NCBI RefSeq assembly: GCF_003208215.1 | Contig: NZ_QKLW01000005.1 | Span: forward strand, 186,001 to 250,000 | Direction: 5' to 3' | Length of the DNA stretch: 64,000 nucleotides | From: Marinomonas alcarazii | GTDB lineage: Bacteria > Pseudomonadota > Gammaproteobacteria > Pseudomonadales > Marinomonadaceae | In this document: positions 18,792 through 27,594 of the stretch, piece by piece | How the letters are laid out: every line of letters starts with the position of its first letter | Position numbering within the stretch: position 1 is the first letter of the stretch | Made by a program: the position numbers and the translations under genes | Notes under the pieces: generated by a model | Database searches by the model: none | What the model saw: the letters and a program-made list of their open reading frames with translations, nothing else | What the model was told of the DNA's origin: nothing

Positions 18792-20279
18792 ATGAATCAC
18801 TCCCATTTCGACCTATTTGTTGTTGGCGGCGGCATTAACGGTACAGGAATCGCTGCAGATGCGGCCGGACGCGGCTTAAATGTTGGCCTTTGTGAAATGG
18901 GAGACCTAGCCCATGCAACATCATCGTCAAGCAGTAAGCTAATTCATGGTGGTTTGCGTTATCTTGAGCATTATGAATTTCGCCTTGTAAAAGAAGCCCT
19001 AACAGAGCGAGAAGTATTGTTAAAAGTTGCTCCGCACCTTGTGACTCCTTTGCGCTTTCAAATGCCACACAGACCACATCTACGCCCTGCATGGCTAATT
19101 CGCATTGGTTTATTCCTTTATGACAACCTCGGCAAGCGCGAGACTCTTTTAGGTTCGAAAGGCGTTAAATACGGTTCAGACAGCCCATTAAAAGACGATA
19201 TTAAACAGGGCTTTGAATACTCTGATTGCTGGGTTGACGATGCTCGCCTAGTGGTAACCAACGCCCTAAGCGCTCAACAGAATGGAGCGTCTATTTTTGC
19301 GCGTACACGCTGTACCTCTGCAAAACGTGTCGACAGCCAATGGCAAATCACCTTAGAAGATCAAATCACTAAGGAAACGCAAGAAATAACCGCCAAAGCC
19401 TTGGTTAACGCTGCGGGTCCATGGGTATCTTCCTTTATCGAAAGCAAAGTCGAAGAAAAAGCACCATACGGAATCCGTATGATCAAAGGCAGCCATATTG
19501 TTGTACCTAAAATGTACCAACACTCCAATGCCTTCATCATGCAAAACACCGACAAACGTATTGTGTTCGCTATTCCTTACCGCGAAAATTACACATTATT
19601 GGGCACTACGGACGTTGAGTACAAAGGTGATCCAAAAGGTGTGTCGATTTCCGAAGAAGAAACGCAATACATCCTAAAAGTGGCTAACGATCATTTCAAA
19701 AAAACGTTAACTCCTGCGGATGTTATCTGGAGCTATTCTGGAGTTCGTCCTTTATTAGAAGACGAATCCTCAGATCCATCAGCGGTAACTCGCGATTACA
19801 CGCTTCATCTTGATGACCAAAACCATCAGGCACCGTTGCTCAGTATTTTTGGCGGAAAAATCACCACATACCGTAAGCTTGCATTATCAGCAATGAAGAA
19901 GCTGACGCCTTATTTTGACAACCTAGGCGATGAGTGGACACACTCAAAACCCTTGCCTGGAGGTGACTTGGGCATGTCTCTTGATGCTTTCGCAATGAAA
20001 TTGCAACAAGACTACCCATTTATCGGTGCACACCTTGCTCATCGCTTTGCCAATAGCTACGGTTCACTGACTCACACACTATTGAGCAAAGCCAATTCCG
20101 AAAGCGACCTTGGTCAACACTTCGGCAACCAGCTTTATCAGGTTGAAGTCGACTATTTGATCGACCACGAGTGGGCACGTTCAGCAGAAGACATTTTATG
20201 GCGTCGCACCAAACTTGGCCTTGAATTCACTGCAGACCAAGTCAGTGCATTAGAGAGTTATCTACAAAGCAAGCTATAA
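18792..20279 (+). CDS. glpD: aerobic glycerol-3-phosphate dehydrogenase
   Basis: GlpD is a peripheral inner-membrane FAD enzyme that oxidises glycerol 3-phosphate to dihydroxyacetone phosphate and passes electrons to quinone. From the ATG at 18792 it has 495 residues, starting 'MNHSHFDLFVVGGGINGTG' with the FAD dinucleotide motif. 'SSSSKLIHGGLRYLE' is the typical DAO-type motif. A longer frame from 18744 would run through the operator and lacks a ribosome-binding site, while GAGG precedes 18792. It completes the glycerol-to-DHAP route with glpK. Confidence 0.96.
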   Translation: MNHSHFDLFVVGGGINGTGIAADAAGRGLNVGLCEMGDLAHATSSSSSKLIHGGLRYLEHYEFRLVKEALTEREVLLKVAPHLVTPLRFQMPHRPHLRPAWLIRIGLFLYDNLGKRETLLGSKGVKYGSDSPLKDDIKQGFEYSDCWVDDARLVVTNALSAQQNGASIFARTRCTSAKRVDSQWQITLEDQITKETQEITAKALVNAAGPWVSSFIESKVEEKAPYGIRMIKGSHIVVPKMYQHSNAFIMQNTDKRIVFAIPYRENYTLLGTTDVEYKGDPKGVSISEEETQYILKVANDHFKKTLTPADVIWSYSGVRPLLEDESSDPSAVTRDYTLHLDDQNHQAPLLSIFGGKITTYRKLALSAMKKLTPYFDNLGDEWTHSKPLPGGDLGMSLDAFAMKLQQDYPFIGAHLAHRFANSYGSLTHTLLSKANSESDLGQHFGNQLYQVEVDYLIDHEWARSAEDILWRRTKLGLEFTADQVSALESYLQSKL

Positions 20280-20304
20280 CCTCTTCTCACACAATATCAT
20301 CACT

Positions 20305-20342
20305 AAAGCCTATCTAGCTCATTGTCTAGATAGGCTTTTTTT
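20305..20342 (+). terminator. rho-independent terminator of glpD
   Basis: AAAGCCTATCTAG pairs with CTAGATAGGCTTT, followed by a T-run ending near 20342. Confidence 0.88.
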
Positions 20343-20410
20343 GATCTACTAGAAAGGAACCCCCTACCCACACCACGCCGCACAGCAGCATCAATAGGAA
20401 TAAGCACTTC

Positions 20411-21181
20411 ATGGATTTAGTATTTTTCGATCTCTCTATATGGATTTATATTGCTCTGTTTTGCGCCGCTTTTTTTGCCGGCGTTATTGATGCGATAGCA
20501 GGCGGAGGCGGACTCATTACGGTTCCTGTTTTATTGGCTGCGGGCCTATCTCCTGCCGAAGCGCTCGCCACGAATAAGCTTCAAGGCTGCGCAGGAACGG
20601 TATCAGCGTCCTATCATTTTATTAAAAAAGGGCAAGTTAAGCTGTCAGAAATGTGGCTCTCCATAACAATGACAGCCACTGGAGCAATATTAGGTACTTT
20701 ATTGGTTTCGTATTTGGACAGCAGTTTGTTGCTCAAAGCGGTTCCTATCATCTTGATCGCTGTCGCCATTTTCTTTTTATTCCTTCCCAAAATTCAGCCA
20801 TATATTGCCAGCAAATTATCGTTAACCCATATACAGTTTGCGATAATTATCGGCACCAGCATCGGTTTTTATGATGGTTTAATCGGCCCTGGAACTGGCG
20901 CTTTCTTTTCAACCGCCTACTTGTGTCTAATGGGACTCACTGTCGTTTCAGCAACCGCTCACACCAAGGTACTCAATGCAACGAGTAACCTGTCATCTTT
21001 AGCCATATTTATCTTTAGCGGTCATCTTATTTGGGCTTTAGGCATTGTGATGGGAATAGGACAATGGTTTGGCGCGCAACTAGGCTCTCGCCTTGTGATC
21101 ACCAAAGGTTCGAAGCTCATTCGCCCAATGGTGATCATTATGTGTTTGGCGATTTCAATCAAATTGTTATTGGATAACTAA
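20411..21181 (+). CDS. TSUP-family membrane permease (TauE/SafE)
   Basis: The 256-residue membrane protein has about 7-8 hydrophobic segments. It has the two related TSUP motifs: 'FFAGVIDAIAGGGGLITVPVLL' near the N-terminus and 'GFYDGLIGPGTGAFFSTAYL' in the second half, reflecting internal duplication. The family exports sulfite, sulfoacetate or other organosulfur anions; the substrate is not evident here. It converges on the LysR gene at 21194. Confidence 0.88.
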   Translation: MDLVFFDLSIWIYIALFCAAFFAGVIDAIAGGGGLITVPVLLAAGLSPAEALATNKLQGCAGTVSASYHFIKKGQVKLSEMWLSITMTATGAILGTLLVSYLDSSLLLKAVPIILIAVAIFFLFLPKIQPYIASKLSLTHIQFAIIIGTSIGFYDGLIGPGTGAFFSTAYLCLMGLTVVSATAHTKVLNATSNLSSLAIFIFSGHLIWALGIVMGIGQWFGAQLGSRLVITKGSKLIRPMVIIMCLAISIKLLLDN

Positions 21182-21193
21182 TTTTTCAACAAG

Positions 21194-22132
21194 CTAGCCA
21201 AGCTCGCTCAACATCGTCAGCGCATCACCGGGTGAATATTCATAACATTCTGTCACTAACCAGCGCAGCAACTGCTGAACAGGCTCCCGCTGACGCTGCA
21301 TCTCAGGGCAGACAAATAAGTAGGCGTGACCTTCGTCTAGAGTCTCATTAAATGGCCGCATTAATCGGCCTTGCTGGATATCATCCATCACCAAGGGGGT
21401 TCGCCCTAACGCGACACCTTGACCCGCTACGGCGGCTTGCACAGCCAGATCACCACGGTTAAAACTGATGCCACGGGAAGGTTTGACCCCCTTAGCATTG
21501 GCTAATAAAAGCCACTTTTCCCATTCGGCATATGGACTAGAAAAACGCCACTCAGAGTCATCATTTAACAAAGGCACTTGCGCTAACTGATTCGCCTCGC
21601 TTAACGAGCGAGCATGGGCAAAAGCAGGGCTACAAACAGGAAACACCTTATCTTTCATTAATGGCACAATGTAGCCTTTTGAACTGTGAACATGGCTATG
21701 CACAATGGCCACATCAATACGATCTCGCTGAAAATTCACTTCCCTATCGTTCGCCTGAATTCGCAACTGCAAATCTGGATACGCTTCTTGCAAACTTCCC
21801 AATCGAGGAATCAGCCACTTGGTTGCAAAAGAAGGCATCACAGACACTGTCAAAATATTGGAAGTCTCTTCTTCCTGCAATTCAAGAATCAGATCGTTAA
21901 TCTCAGTAAAACTATGATTCAGCTGCACCGCCAGCCGAACCCCAGCCACAGTCAGCTCCAGTCGACGATGGTAACGAACGAATAAGGTTAAACCTAAACG
22001 CTCTTCTAATTGCCGAATTTGTTGGCTAACTGCACCTTGCGTTAAATGCATTTCTTGAGCGGCTTTCGTAAAGCTCAAATGACGTGCAGCAATAGCAAAC
22101 GTACCCAAACCAGACAAAGGAATAGACTTCAT
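21194..22132 (-). CDS. LysR-family regulator, GcvA-like
   Basis: The protein of about 312 residues (from the ATG at 22132, with GGTGGG upstream; a TTG seven codons earlier is less likely) has a LysR helix-turn-helix: 'LSGLGTFAIAARHLSFTKAAQEMHLTQGAVSQQIRQLE'-type N-terminus. Its effector domain begins 'LTVSVMPSFATKWLIPRL', the GcvA subgroup pattern. GcvA in enterobacteria controls glycine cleavage and the divergent small RNA gcvB. Here too a candidate small RNA is encoded on the opposite strand about 280 bases away. The true target is unknown. Confidence 0.88.
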   Translation of the reverse strand: MKSIPLSGLGTFAIAARHLSFTKAAQEMHLTQGAVSQQIRQLEERLGLTLFVRYHRRLELTVAGVRLAVQLNHSFTEINDLILELQEEETSNILTVSVMPSFATKWLIPRLGSLQEAYPDLQLRIQANDREVNFQRDRIDVAIVHSHVHSSKGYIVPLMKDKVFPVCSPAFAHARSLSEANQLAQVPLLNDDSEWRFSSPYAEWEKWLLLANAKGVKPSRGISFNRGDLAVQAAVAGQGVALGRTPLVMDDIQQGRLMRPFNETLDEGHAYLFVCPEMQRQREPVQQLLRWLVTECYEYSPGDALTMLSELG

Positions 22133-22375
22133 ATAAGTCCCACCATAAGACAACCTCAGCTACTGCAAAACCTTCAACTAACTAACCAAGCCTCCAATAC
22201 AGCACAGACTTCTAAGAAAAACACCCTAGAACAGACAGTGAAAGAACGCTATATGATAGTAATTTCAGGAAAATCACAAAAAAATTAAAAAATATCGAAA
22301 TTCGATTGCTTCAATAGAAGCCATACAGCGTATTTTGCATTAATTATTCTAATCCAACAAATCAATTTATATCGC

Positions 22376-22403
22376 TTGTAAGAACAGCTCGAAAAGCTAG
22401 AAT
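22376..22403 (+). promoter_or_regulatory. sigma-70-like promoter of the candidate small RNA
   Basis: A -35-like TTGTAA (22376-22381) and a -10-like TAGAAT (22398-22403) are separated by 16 bases. Transcription would start near 22410. That is just before the first hairpin, which supports the RNA gene call. Confidence 0.5.
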
Positions 22404-22409
22404 ACGCTC

Positions 22410-22585
22410 ATCTCTTAGGTTGAACAGCGGCCTAATATGTATCGATACAGCCCTAACTGTATCCCCCCTAAATCATGCCCCCACAGTCATGATTTAGATG
22501 AATAACACCATCTCCCACAGGATGATGTTATTCGCAACTGCTAGTTACTTTTTTAAAGCCGGACACTTGTCCGGCTTTTTTTTTT
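22410..22585 (+). ncRNA. candidate small RNA with repeated C-rich hairpin loops
   Basis: No ORF is convincing here, but the plus strand can fold into an ordered string of hairpins. They are TTAGG/CCTAA (22415-22435); GATACAG/CTGTATC with loop CCCTAA (22444-22463); a perfect 10-bp stem CTAAATCATG/CATGATTTAG with loop CCCCCACAGT (22468-22497); and an 11-bp stem with one mismatch and loop TCCCACAG (22501-22532). A tiny AACT/AGTT hairpin follows, then a strong terminator AAAGCCGGAC/GTCCGGCTTT plus T-run (22555-22585). The motif CCCACAG occurs in two loops, and a CCCCC linker precedes the third hairpin. This design fits a base-pairing regulator that presents C-rich loops to G-rich ribosome-binding sites. 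I cannot assign it to a known RNA family. Confidence 0.65.
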
Positions 22586-22611
22586 AGCCTAAATTCACCT
22601 AATTAACAGGC

Positions 22612-22641
22612 AAAAAAAAACGGCGACCCTAAGGCCGCCGT
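22612..22641 (-). terminator. rho-independent terminator of gap
   Basis: Read on the minus strand, ACGGCG pairs with CGCCGT around a loop of about ten bases, followed by nine T residues (the A-run at 22612-22620). Confidence 0.85.
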
Positions 22642-22681
22642 ACAACAACACATAAATGTGTTCGGTCATCTCTTCACTTGC

Positions 22682-24055
22682 TTAAGCTGCTTCATCCTTA
22701 AGCAACTCAGCACTCATAAAATTTGCTTGTGCCAGTTTCTCCATCAAGCGAACAACCTGACAGCTGTAACCGTACTCATTGTCGTACCAAACATACAAGA
22801 TCGCTTGATTGTCGCGCACCTTAGTTGATAAAGAATCGACTACGCCCGCTTGCTGAGAACCGATAAAATCAGAGCTGACAGCATCGGCTTCATCACTGTA
22901 ACCAATCTGTCCCGTCAGCTCAGCACTCGCTGATGCGGCTTTCAACAATTGATTGATCTCATCAACAGAAGTGGCTGATTTAAGGTTCAGGCTCAGTACT
23001 GCAATAGACACATTAATCACTGGAACACGAATCGCACTGCCACTTAGCTTACCTTCTAAAGAAGGAATCGCTTTAGATACCGCTTTTGCAGCGCCGGTTT
23101 CAGTCATCACCATATTCATTCCGGCAGCGCGTCCACGACGATCACCTTTGTGAATATTATCAATTAGATTTTGGTCATTGGTGTAGGCGTGAACCGTTTC
23201 AACATGGCCCGATACGATGCCGAATTTTTCTTCAAGTACAGACAAGATAGGCGTAATCGCATTTGTCGTACAAGACGCGGCAGACACAATACGATCCTGA
23301 TCCGTGACATCGCCATCGTTAACCCCAAAGACGATATTCTTCATCTCTTTACCTGGCGCCGTTAGCACAACACGCTCAATACCAGGACGATTCAAGTGAA
23401 CACTCAAACCATCGTGATCGCGCCAGCGGCCTGTATTATCAACCAACAAAGCATTGTTAATACCGTGAGCTTGGTAATCCACTTCAGCAGGGTCTGATGC
23501 GTAGATAACTTTTACTGGCGAACCATTAATAATCAAAGATTGGTTTGCTTCATCAACTTTAACCAGTCCGTCATAAGTGCCATGGACAGAATCGTACTTA
23601 AGCAAGCTAGCACGCTTCGCAAGATCGTTATCGCAAGCCTTACGCACAACGATAGCAGCAAGTGACATACCTGGAGTTGTGTGACCAAGAGTACACATAC
23701 GACGCGCAAGCAATCGACCAATGCGGCCAAAACCGTAAAGCACAACTGGAGTTTCAGAACCATCAGTGGATTGGTTCGCCAATACGGTTGCAACATCCGC
23801 CTCTGCAATCAAAGACTCTAGCTCAACCACCGTATTAGAAACGTCGCTTGCCAATACTTGCTCTAACACTTGATAGACTTGAACAAGGTCTAATTCAGGA
23901 TGCTGATCGAATGCAGCCATCAGTCCAGTAACAGAATCCGCCATTAAGGTGTTGCCTGCTAGTTGAACTTTTACCGCTTTCTCACGACCTAGTTTACCCA
24001 AAAGAGGAATCATAGATTCTGCTTGTGAAAGTGCCTGTAACCAAGTGCTTGTCAT
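22682..24055 (-). CDS. gap: glyceraldehyde-3-phosphate dehydrogenase, long form
   Basis: GAPDH oxidises glyceraldehyde 3-phosphate to 1,3-bisphosphoglycerate, or runs in reverse in gluconeogenesis. The catalytic Cys is in 'VSAASCTTNAITP', and the cofactor motif 'VVLYGFGRIGRLLARR' lies at about residue 105-120. That puts a helical extension of about 100 residues before the Rossmann domain. This long form, about 457 residues, is known from Pseudomonas and marine relatives and is distinct from the canonical ~335-residue enzyme. Its likely role is gluconeogenic, but cofactor preference cannot be read securely. Confidence 0.93.
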   Translation of the reverse strand: MTSTWLQALSQAESMIPLLGKLGREKAVKVQLAGNTLMADSVTGLMAAFDQHPELDLVQVYQVLEQVLASDVSNTVVELESLIAEADVATVLANQSTDGSETPVVLYGFGRIGRLLARRMCTLGHTTPGMSLAAIVVRKACDNDLAKRASLLKYDSVHGTYDGLVKVDEANQSLIINGSPVKVIYASDPAEVDYQAHGINNALLVDNTGRWRDHDGLSVHLNRPGIERVVLTAPGKEMKNIVFGVNDGDVTDQDRIVSAASCTTNAITPILSVLEEKFGIVSGHVETVHAYTNDQNLIDNIHKGDRRGRAAGMNMVMTETGAAKAVSKAIPSLEGKLSGSAIRVPVINVSIAVLSLNLKSATSVDEINQLLKAASASAELTGQIGYSDEADAVSSDFIGSQQAGVVDSLSTKVRDNQAILYVWYDNEYGYSCQVVRLMEKLAQANFMSAELLKDEAA

Positions 24056-24129
24056 TTTCTGCCCCCGAAAAAAGACTTTGTTGTATCAATATGGGCGCAG
24101 TCTAACGGCAGAATGGGACAAAAACAAAT

Positions 24130-24144
24130 TGTAAGAAGACTACA
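24130..24144. promoter_or_regulatory. HexR-like half-site palindrome upstream of gap
   Basis: The sequence TGTAAGAAGACTACA has TGTA/TACA outer arms with HexR-like spacing. HexR regulates gap genes in many gammaproteobacteria at TGTAAT-type palindromes. The inner bases match only partly, so this is tentative. Confidence 0.25.
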
Positions 24145-24220
24145 AAAAACCTTTAAAATCGGGACTTTAGAGCGTTTTTTTATAGAAATAACGAAATAAA
24201 CAGAAGGGTCTAGAAACTTT

Positions 24221-24276
24221 ACTACATAATCCCGACTTTTAATGGCATATCACTCAGAACAACGGGATTATGTGGT
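24221..24276. repeat. 14-bp inverted repeat upstream of gap
   Basis: ACTACATAATCCCG (24221-24234) and CGGGATTATGTGGT (24263-24276) match as inverted arms with one mismatch, separated by 28 bases. It could be a looped operator pair or the terminator-like end of the neighbouring unit, but no T-run is next to it. Confidence 0.4.
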
Positions 24277-24317
24277 AATTGGGCAACAAAAACTGACAGG
24301 AACTTTCATGAATTATT

Positions 24318-24647
24318 TTACAAATGACGCTTTCTTTCAGCCAAAATCCCCAAAATACAAAAGCATAAGAAGACAAAAGCAGGCCGATAGACAAAATCGA
24401 TACGCGTAATTCCCCAATAAACCAGAGGCTGACTCCACAAGGTTAACAAGCCATAACCAAATGTACACATAAGAATAAACGCCGATACCCTAGCGATAAA
24501 AACCCAAGAAGATACCCATCGCTTCAAAATGCCATTCACCTTGTCGCCATAAACCACCAAACAGGTCGCCACCAGCGCCAAAGAAATATCTTGTAAGTGA
24601 GGTTGAATGAAATGCGCTAAACGAAGGTTGAGATCTAAAATAAACAT
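24318..24647 (-). CDS. DUF3392 family inner-membrane protein
   Basis: The 109-residue protein has three hydrophobic segments and the DUF3392 pattern: 'ALVATCLVVYGDKVNGILKR' early and 'LFVLGF/FCILGILAERKRH'-type C-terminus. The family occurs in marine gammaproteobacteria and its role is not known. It lies 41 bases downstream of another unknown envelope gene on the same strand, so the two may form a small operon. Confidence 0.75.
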   Translation of the reverse strand: MFILDLNLRLAHFIQPHLQDISLALVATCLVVYGDKVNGILKRWVSSWVFIARVSAFILMCTFGYGLLTLWSQPLVYWGITRIDFVYRPAFVFLCFCILGILAERKRHL

Positions 24648-24688
24648 ATACAGCTAACTACACCGAGAACAAGGCAGAATAAATTCCA

Positions 24689-25246
24689 TTATTTTCTATT
24701 AGACAAGGCTTCTACATCAATTTTGTTAGAACGAGTCATGACTTCTGGCTGCTCATCCACATACAAAATAGACACATCATAGGTCGTATTACGAAGATTG
24801 ATTGTCGTCCCATCTCGAAAGCTCCATGTCGAACGCCCCAAGCCATTCTTCAAAGACCCTTCAGTAGGAACGCCGTACTTACGTCCCAATAACTCACCTA
24901 AGTTTTTCCGTTTCTCACTACTTTCTACCACGCCCGATAACAGCACTTGGCTAACGTATTTAGAACTGTTGAAATAAATTGTGGCGTTCGTTACGCCTAA
25001 AATACCTTCGGGACCTAAGCTATAGCTTACAATACCGGGTTTATAGGAAGGATAACTTTGCAGCCCCATACTCTCTAACCGAGACTCTAACTTAGCCAAT
25101 GACAATCCGTTCACAGGCAAGCCAAACAGTTCCGCCACATCTGAAGATGTTGCACTTTCGTTTGTTTCTGCCATAGCAAAAACCGGTTTACTCACTAAAG
25201 CAACCAAAGCAAACGCCATCCACATTGGAGCCACTTTTCTAGGCAT
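24689..25246 (-). CDS. exported protein of unknown function
   Basis: I do not recognise this 185-residue protein. It begins with a signal peptide (hydrophobic core about residues 9-24, with a plausible cleavage after AMA near residue 26). The mature part has alternating strands and ends in a 'TINLRNTTYDVSILYVD' segment, reminiscent of small periplasmic beta proteins. The start is ATG at 25246. It is divergent from the uridine-kinase-like gene and upstream of the DUF3392 gene. Confidence 0.6.
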   Translation of the reverse strand: MPRKVAPMWMAFALVALVSKPVFAMAETNESATSSDVAELFGLPVNGLSLAKLESRLESMGLQSYPSYKPGIVSYSLGPEGILGVTNATIYFNSSKYVSQVLLSGVVESSEKRKNLGELLGRKYGVPTEGSLKNGLGRSTWSFRDGTTINLRNTTYDVSILYVDEQPEVMTRSNKIDVEALSNRK

Positions 25247-25372
25247 TAATCATCTCAATTTAAAGTCTTAATTCAGTTTATCAGGCAAAATCAGTCAAAG
25301 CTGATATATAATATCACACTATAAGCGCCTCCATTTCAAGAAGCGCTAGCACTTTATTTTCAGAGGTAATCA

Positions 25373-25984
25373 ATGGCACTTGTAATTGGCATTACTGGCG
25401 TTTCCGGAAGTGGAAAAAGCCGACTATGTTCCCTATTGGCAGAAGACCAAGGCGATAAAATCACCGTATTATGCCAAGACAGTTTTTATAATGGCTGCGG
25501 CAGCATCGACCCTGACGTATACAATTTCGACGACCTGAGCTCGCTCGATCTAGAAAGCATCACCCTTGCTATTCACAATTGCAAAAATCGTCAACAGCCT
25601 AACGAAATCCCAGTTTACGACCACTCTCAGCACAAACGCGTTGGTTATCGTAACCTTGATCCAACTCATGTCGTGCTTGTCGAAGGTCACATGATGTTCC
25701 AAGACGCAGCAATTCGTGATGCCGTAGATTACCTGCTTTACGTTGACACCGACATGGACATTGCCATCGTACGTCGACTAAAACGCGATATCGCAGAGCG
25801 CGGTCGCGATGTAAACGAAGTTACCAGCCGATACATGCGACACGTTCGCCAAGCGTCCCTAAAGACCATCGACATTCGCAGCAAAGCGGACTTTATTATT
25901 CCAAACAATAAAAGCTTCACCAATGCCGCTAGCTTATTACGTAACTACATCGACTATCTATTAAAAGAAAAAGGCGCCAAATAG
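25373..25984 (+). CDS. udk: uridine kinase-family protein
   Basis: This 203-residue P-loop kinase of the uridine kinase/phosphoribulokinase family has Walker A 'GVSGSGKSRL' at residues 10-19, 'CQDSFYNG' and 'YNFDD' at the substrate site, 'VYDHSQHKRV', and 'VLVEGHMMF' as Walker B. The last motif corresponds to the family 'EGI..F' sequence. It would phosphorylate uridine and cytidine for pyrimidine salvage. It is slightly shorter than E. coli Udk, so a related substrate is possible. AGAGG precedes the ATG. Confidence 0.8.
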   Translation: MALVIGITGVSGSGKSRLCSLLAEDQGDKITVLCQDSFYNGCGSIDPDVYNFDDLSSLDLESITLAIHNCKNRQQPNEIPVYDHSQHKRVGYRNLDPTHVVLVEGHMMFQDAAIRDAVDYLLYVDTDMDIAIVRRLKRDIAERGRDVNEVTSRYMRHVRQASLKTIDIRSKADFIIPNNKSFTNAASLLRNYIDYLLKEKGAK

Positions 25985-26241
25985 GCGCCTTCTGGCTACA
26001 CAGTCAAAAACAGATTATCCATTCCCTCCTCGTCACACCCTGCCAACATTGCGCCATCCACAACAAGATCGTCGATTTATGCACAGGAACGTGTCGCGCC
26101 TAGTCATTCCAATATCCTTAAAATAAGTAAGGATATAGCCATAATTATAACGGTGAAAAAGGCGCGCCTAAACGCCCGACTGGAATCACCGAACTAGCGA
26201 GAGAAGCCACATCAACTAGGCTTTTATAGAGGACCACTCTA

Positions 26242-27525
26242 ATGAATCAAAACGATCTGTTAAACATGCGTTACGCGACTATTCAAGAAGCTCGCACAGA
26301 AATGTCAACATTGCTTGAGGCACGTCCAGCAAACTACTCGCTGGACGCACCACTTTACAACGACCCACATATGTTCCGCGTCGATGTGGAAGAAGTATTC
26401 CAGAAAGAATGGCTATTTGTTGGCATGACCAGTGAAATACCAAAGCGTGGCGACTATTTCACTGTTGAGATCGCACAAAACCCAATCCTTATTGTTCGCG
26501 ACGCTGACGGTTCAGTTAATGCATTCCACAATACCTGCCGCCATCGTGGGTCTCGAATCTGCCTAGAACATCGTGGTAAAGCAGCGAATCTAGTATGCCC
26601 TTATCATCAGTGGACATACGACCTAAAAGGAAGCCTACTGTTTGCAGGCTCTGAGATGGGCGATAGCTTCGATAAATCCAAGCATGGATTAAAAAAAGCA
26701 CACTGCAAAACCGCTGGCGGCTTCATATTTATTGCGCTAGGCAAAGAAGAGCCTCAAGGTGATTTCGACGAATTTCTTGCTACTCTGGAAGAATACATGT
26801 CACCTTACGATGTAGAAAACACCAAGCTAGCGGTAGAATCCAGTATGTACGAAAAGGCCAACTGGAAACTCGTACTCGAAAACAACCGTGAGTGTTATCA
26901 CTGTGTTGGCAGCCATCCAGAACTACTAAACACCATCCTCGAATGGGACGACACAAACGACCCAAGAGCACCACAGGACTTTCTCGACCACTACGCAGAG
27001 CAAGCTGCCAAATGGGACGCTGAAGGCATTCCCCACCAGCACCGTAGCTTCGGTCCAGGCAAACGCAACCGCATTGTTCGTATGCCGCTGAAGAAAGGCA
27101 CAAAAGTCATGACCATCGACGGTGAAGCAGGCTGCAAAAAATTACTTGGTAACATCAAAAACCCAGAATTAGGGTCAATGCGAATTTTGCACTTACCGAA
27201 TTCTTGGAACCACATGCAATCCGATCACTTTATTGTCTTTCGCGTGCTACCGATTTCAGCACAAGAATCTATGGTGACAACAAAATGGTTCGTGCACAAA
27301 GATGCAGTAGAAGGCGAAGACTATAATCCAGAGCGTCTACGTCAAGTTTGGGATGCCACCAACGATCAAGACAGAGTACTTGGTGAGGAAAATCAACGGG
27401 GAATCAATTCGATAGGTTATCAACCTGGCCCATATTCTGAAACGTTTGAATTCGGTGTAATGAACTTCCTAGAGTGGTACACCCAAACCATTCAAAAAAA
27501 CCTTCAAAAAAACCTTCAAAAATAA
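26242..27525 (+). CDS. gbcA: Rieske aromatic-ring-hydroxylating-type oxygenase alpha subunit, GbcA-like
   Basis: The 427-residue oxygenase has a Rieske [2Fe-2S] centre (CRHRG then CPYHQW, about residues 97-120) and a mononuclear-iron site with 'NRECYHCVGSHPEL' (E-x2-H-x4-H). Overall it resembles GbcA, the glycine betaine demethylase of Pseudomonas, which removes a methyl group as formaldehyde. No reductase partner (GbcB) is next to it, so a distant gene must supply electrons. Stachydrine or carnitine-type oxygenases are the main alternatives. The C-terminus ends in a duplicated KNLQ unit, from a 12-bp tandem repeat at about 27493-27521. Confidence 0.8.
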   Translation: MNQNDLLNMRYATIQEARTEMSTLLEARPANYSLDAPLYNDPHMFRVDVEEVFQKEWLFVGMTSEIPKRGDYFTVEIAQNPILIVRDADGSVNAFHNTCRHRGSRICLEHRGKAANLVCPYHQWTYDLKGSLLFAGSEMGDSFDKSKHGLKKAHCKTAGGFIFIALGKEEPQGDFDEFLATLEEYMSPYDVENTKLAVESSMYEKANWKLVLENNRECYHCVGSHPELLNTILEWDDTNDPRAPQDFLDHYAEQAAKWDAEGIPHQHRSFGPGKRNRIVRMPLKKGTKVMTIDGEAGCKKLLGNIKNPELGSMRILHLPNSWNHMQSDHFIVFRVLPISAQESMVTTKWFVHKDAVEGEDYNPERLRQVWDATNDQDRVLGEENQRGINSIGYQPGPYSETFEFGVMNFLEWYTQTIQKNLQKNLQK

Positions 27526-27542
27526 CCCAACGCAAGACAATA

Positions 27543-27570
27543 AAAAAAGGCGCCAAAACCGGCGCCTTTT
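27543..27570. terminator. bidirectional rho-independent terminator
   Basis: AAAAAGGCGCC pairs with GGCGCCTTTT, with A/T runs on both sides. It lies between the convergent gbcA-like gene and dnaJ. Confidence 0.88.
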
Positions 27571-27594
27571 CTATATTACATAAGCCGTAACTAG

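Noticed and set aside
22415-22585. Reading the small RNA on the minus strand as a CsrB/RsmZ-like RNA with GGA loops
   Set aside because: The minus strand lacks a terminator and its loops are GGGA/GGGGG rather than the A(N)GGA pattern; promoter and T-run both fit the plus strand.
22410-22585. Calling the RNA a GcvB homologue because a GcvA-like LysR gene is nearby
   Set aside because: GcvB has a G/U-rich binding region; this RNA has C-rich loops, and the LysR gene may not be gcvA itself.
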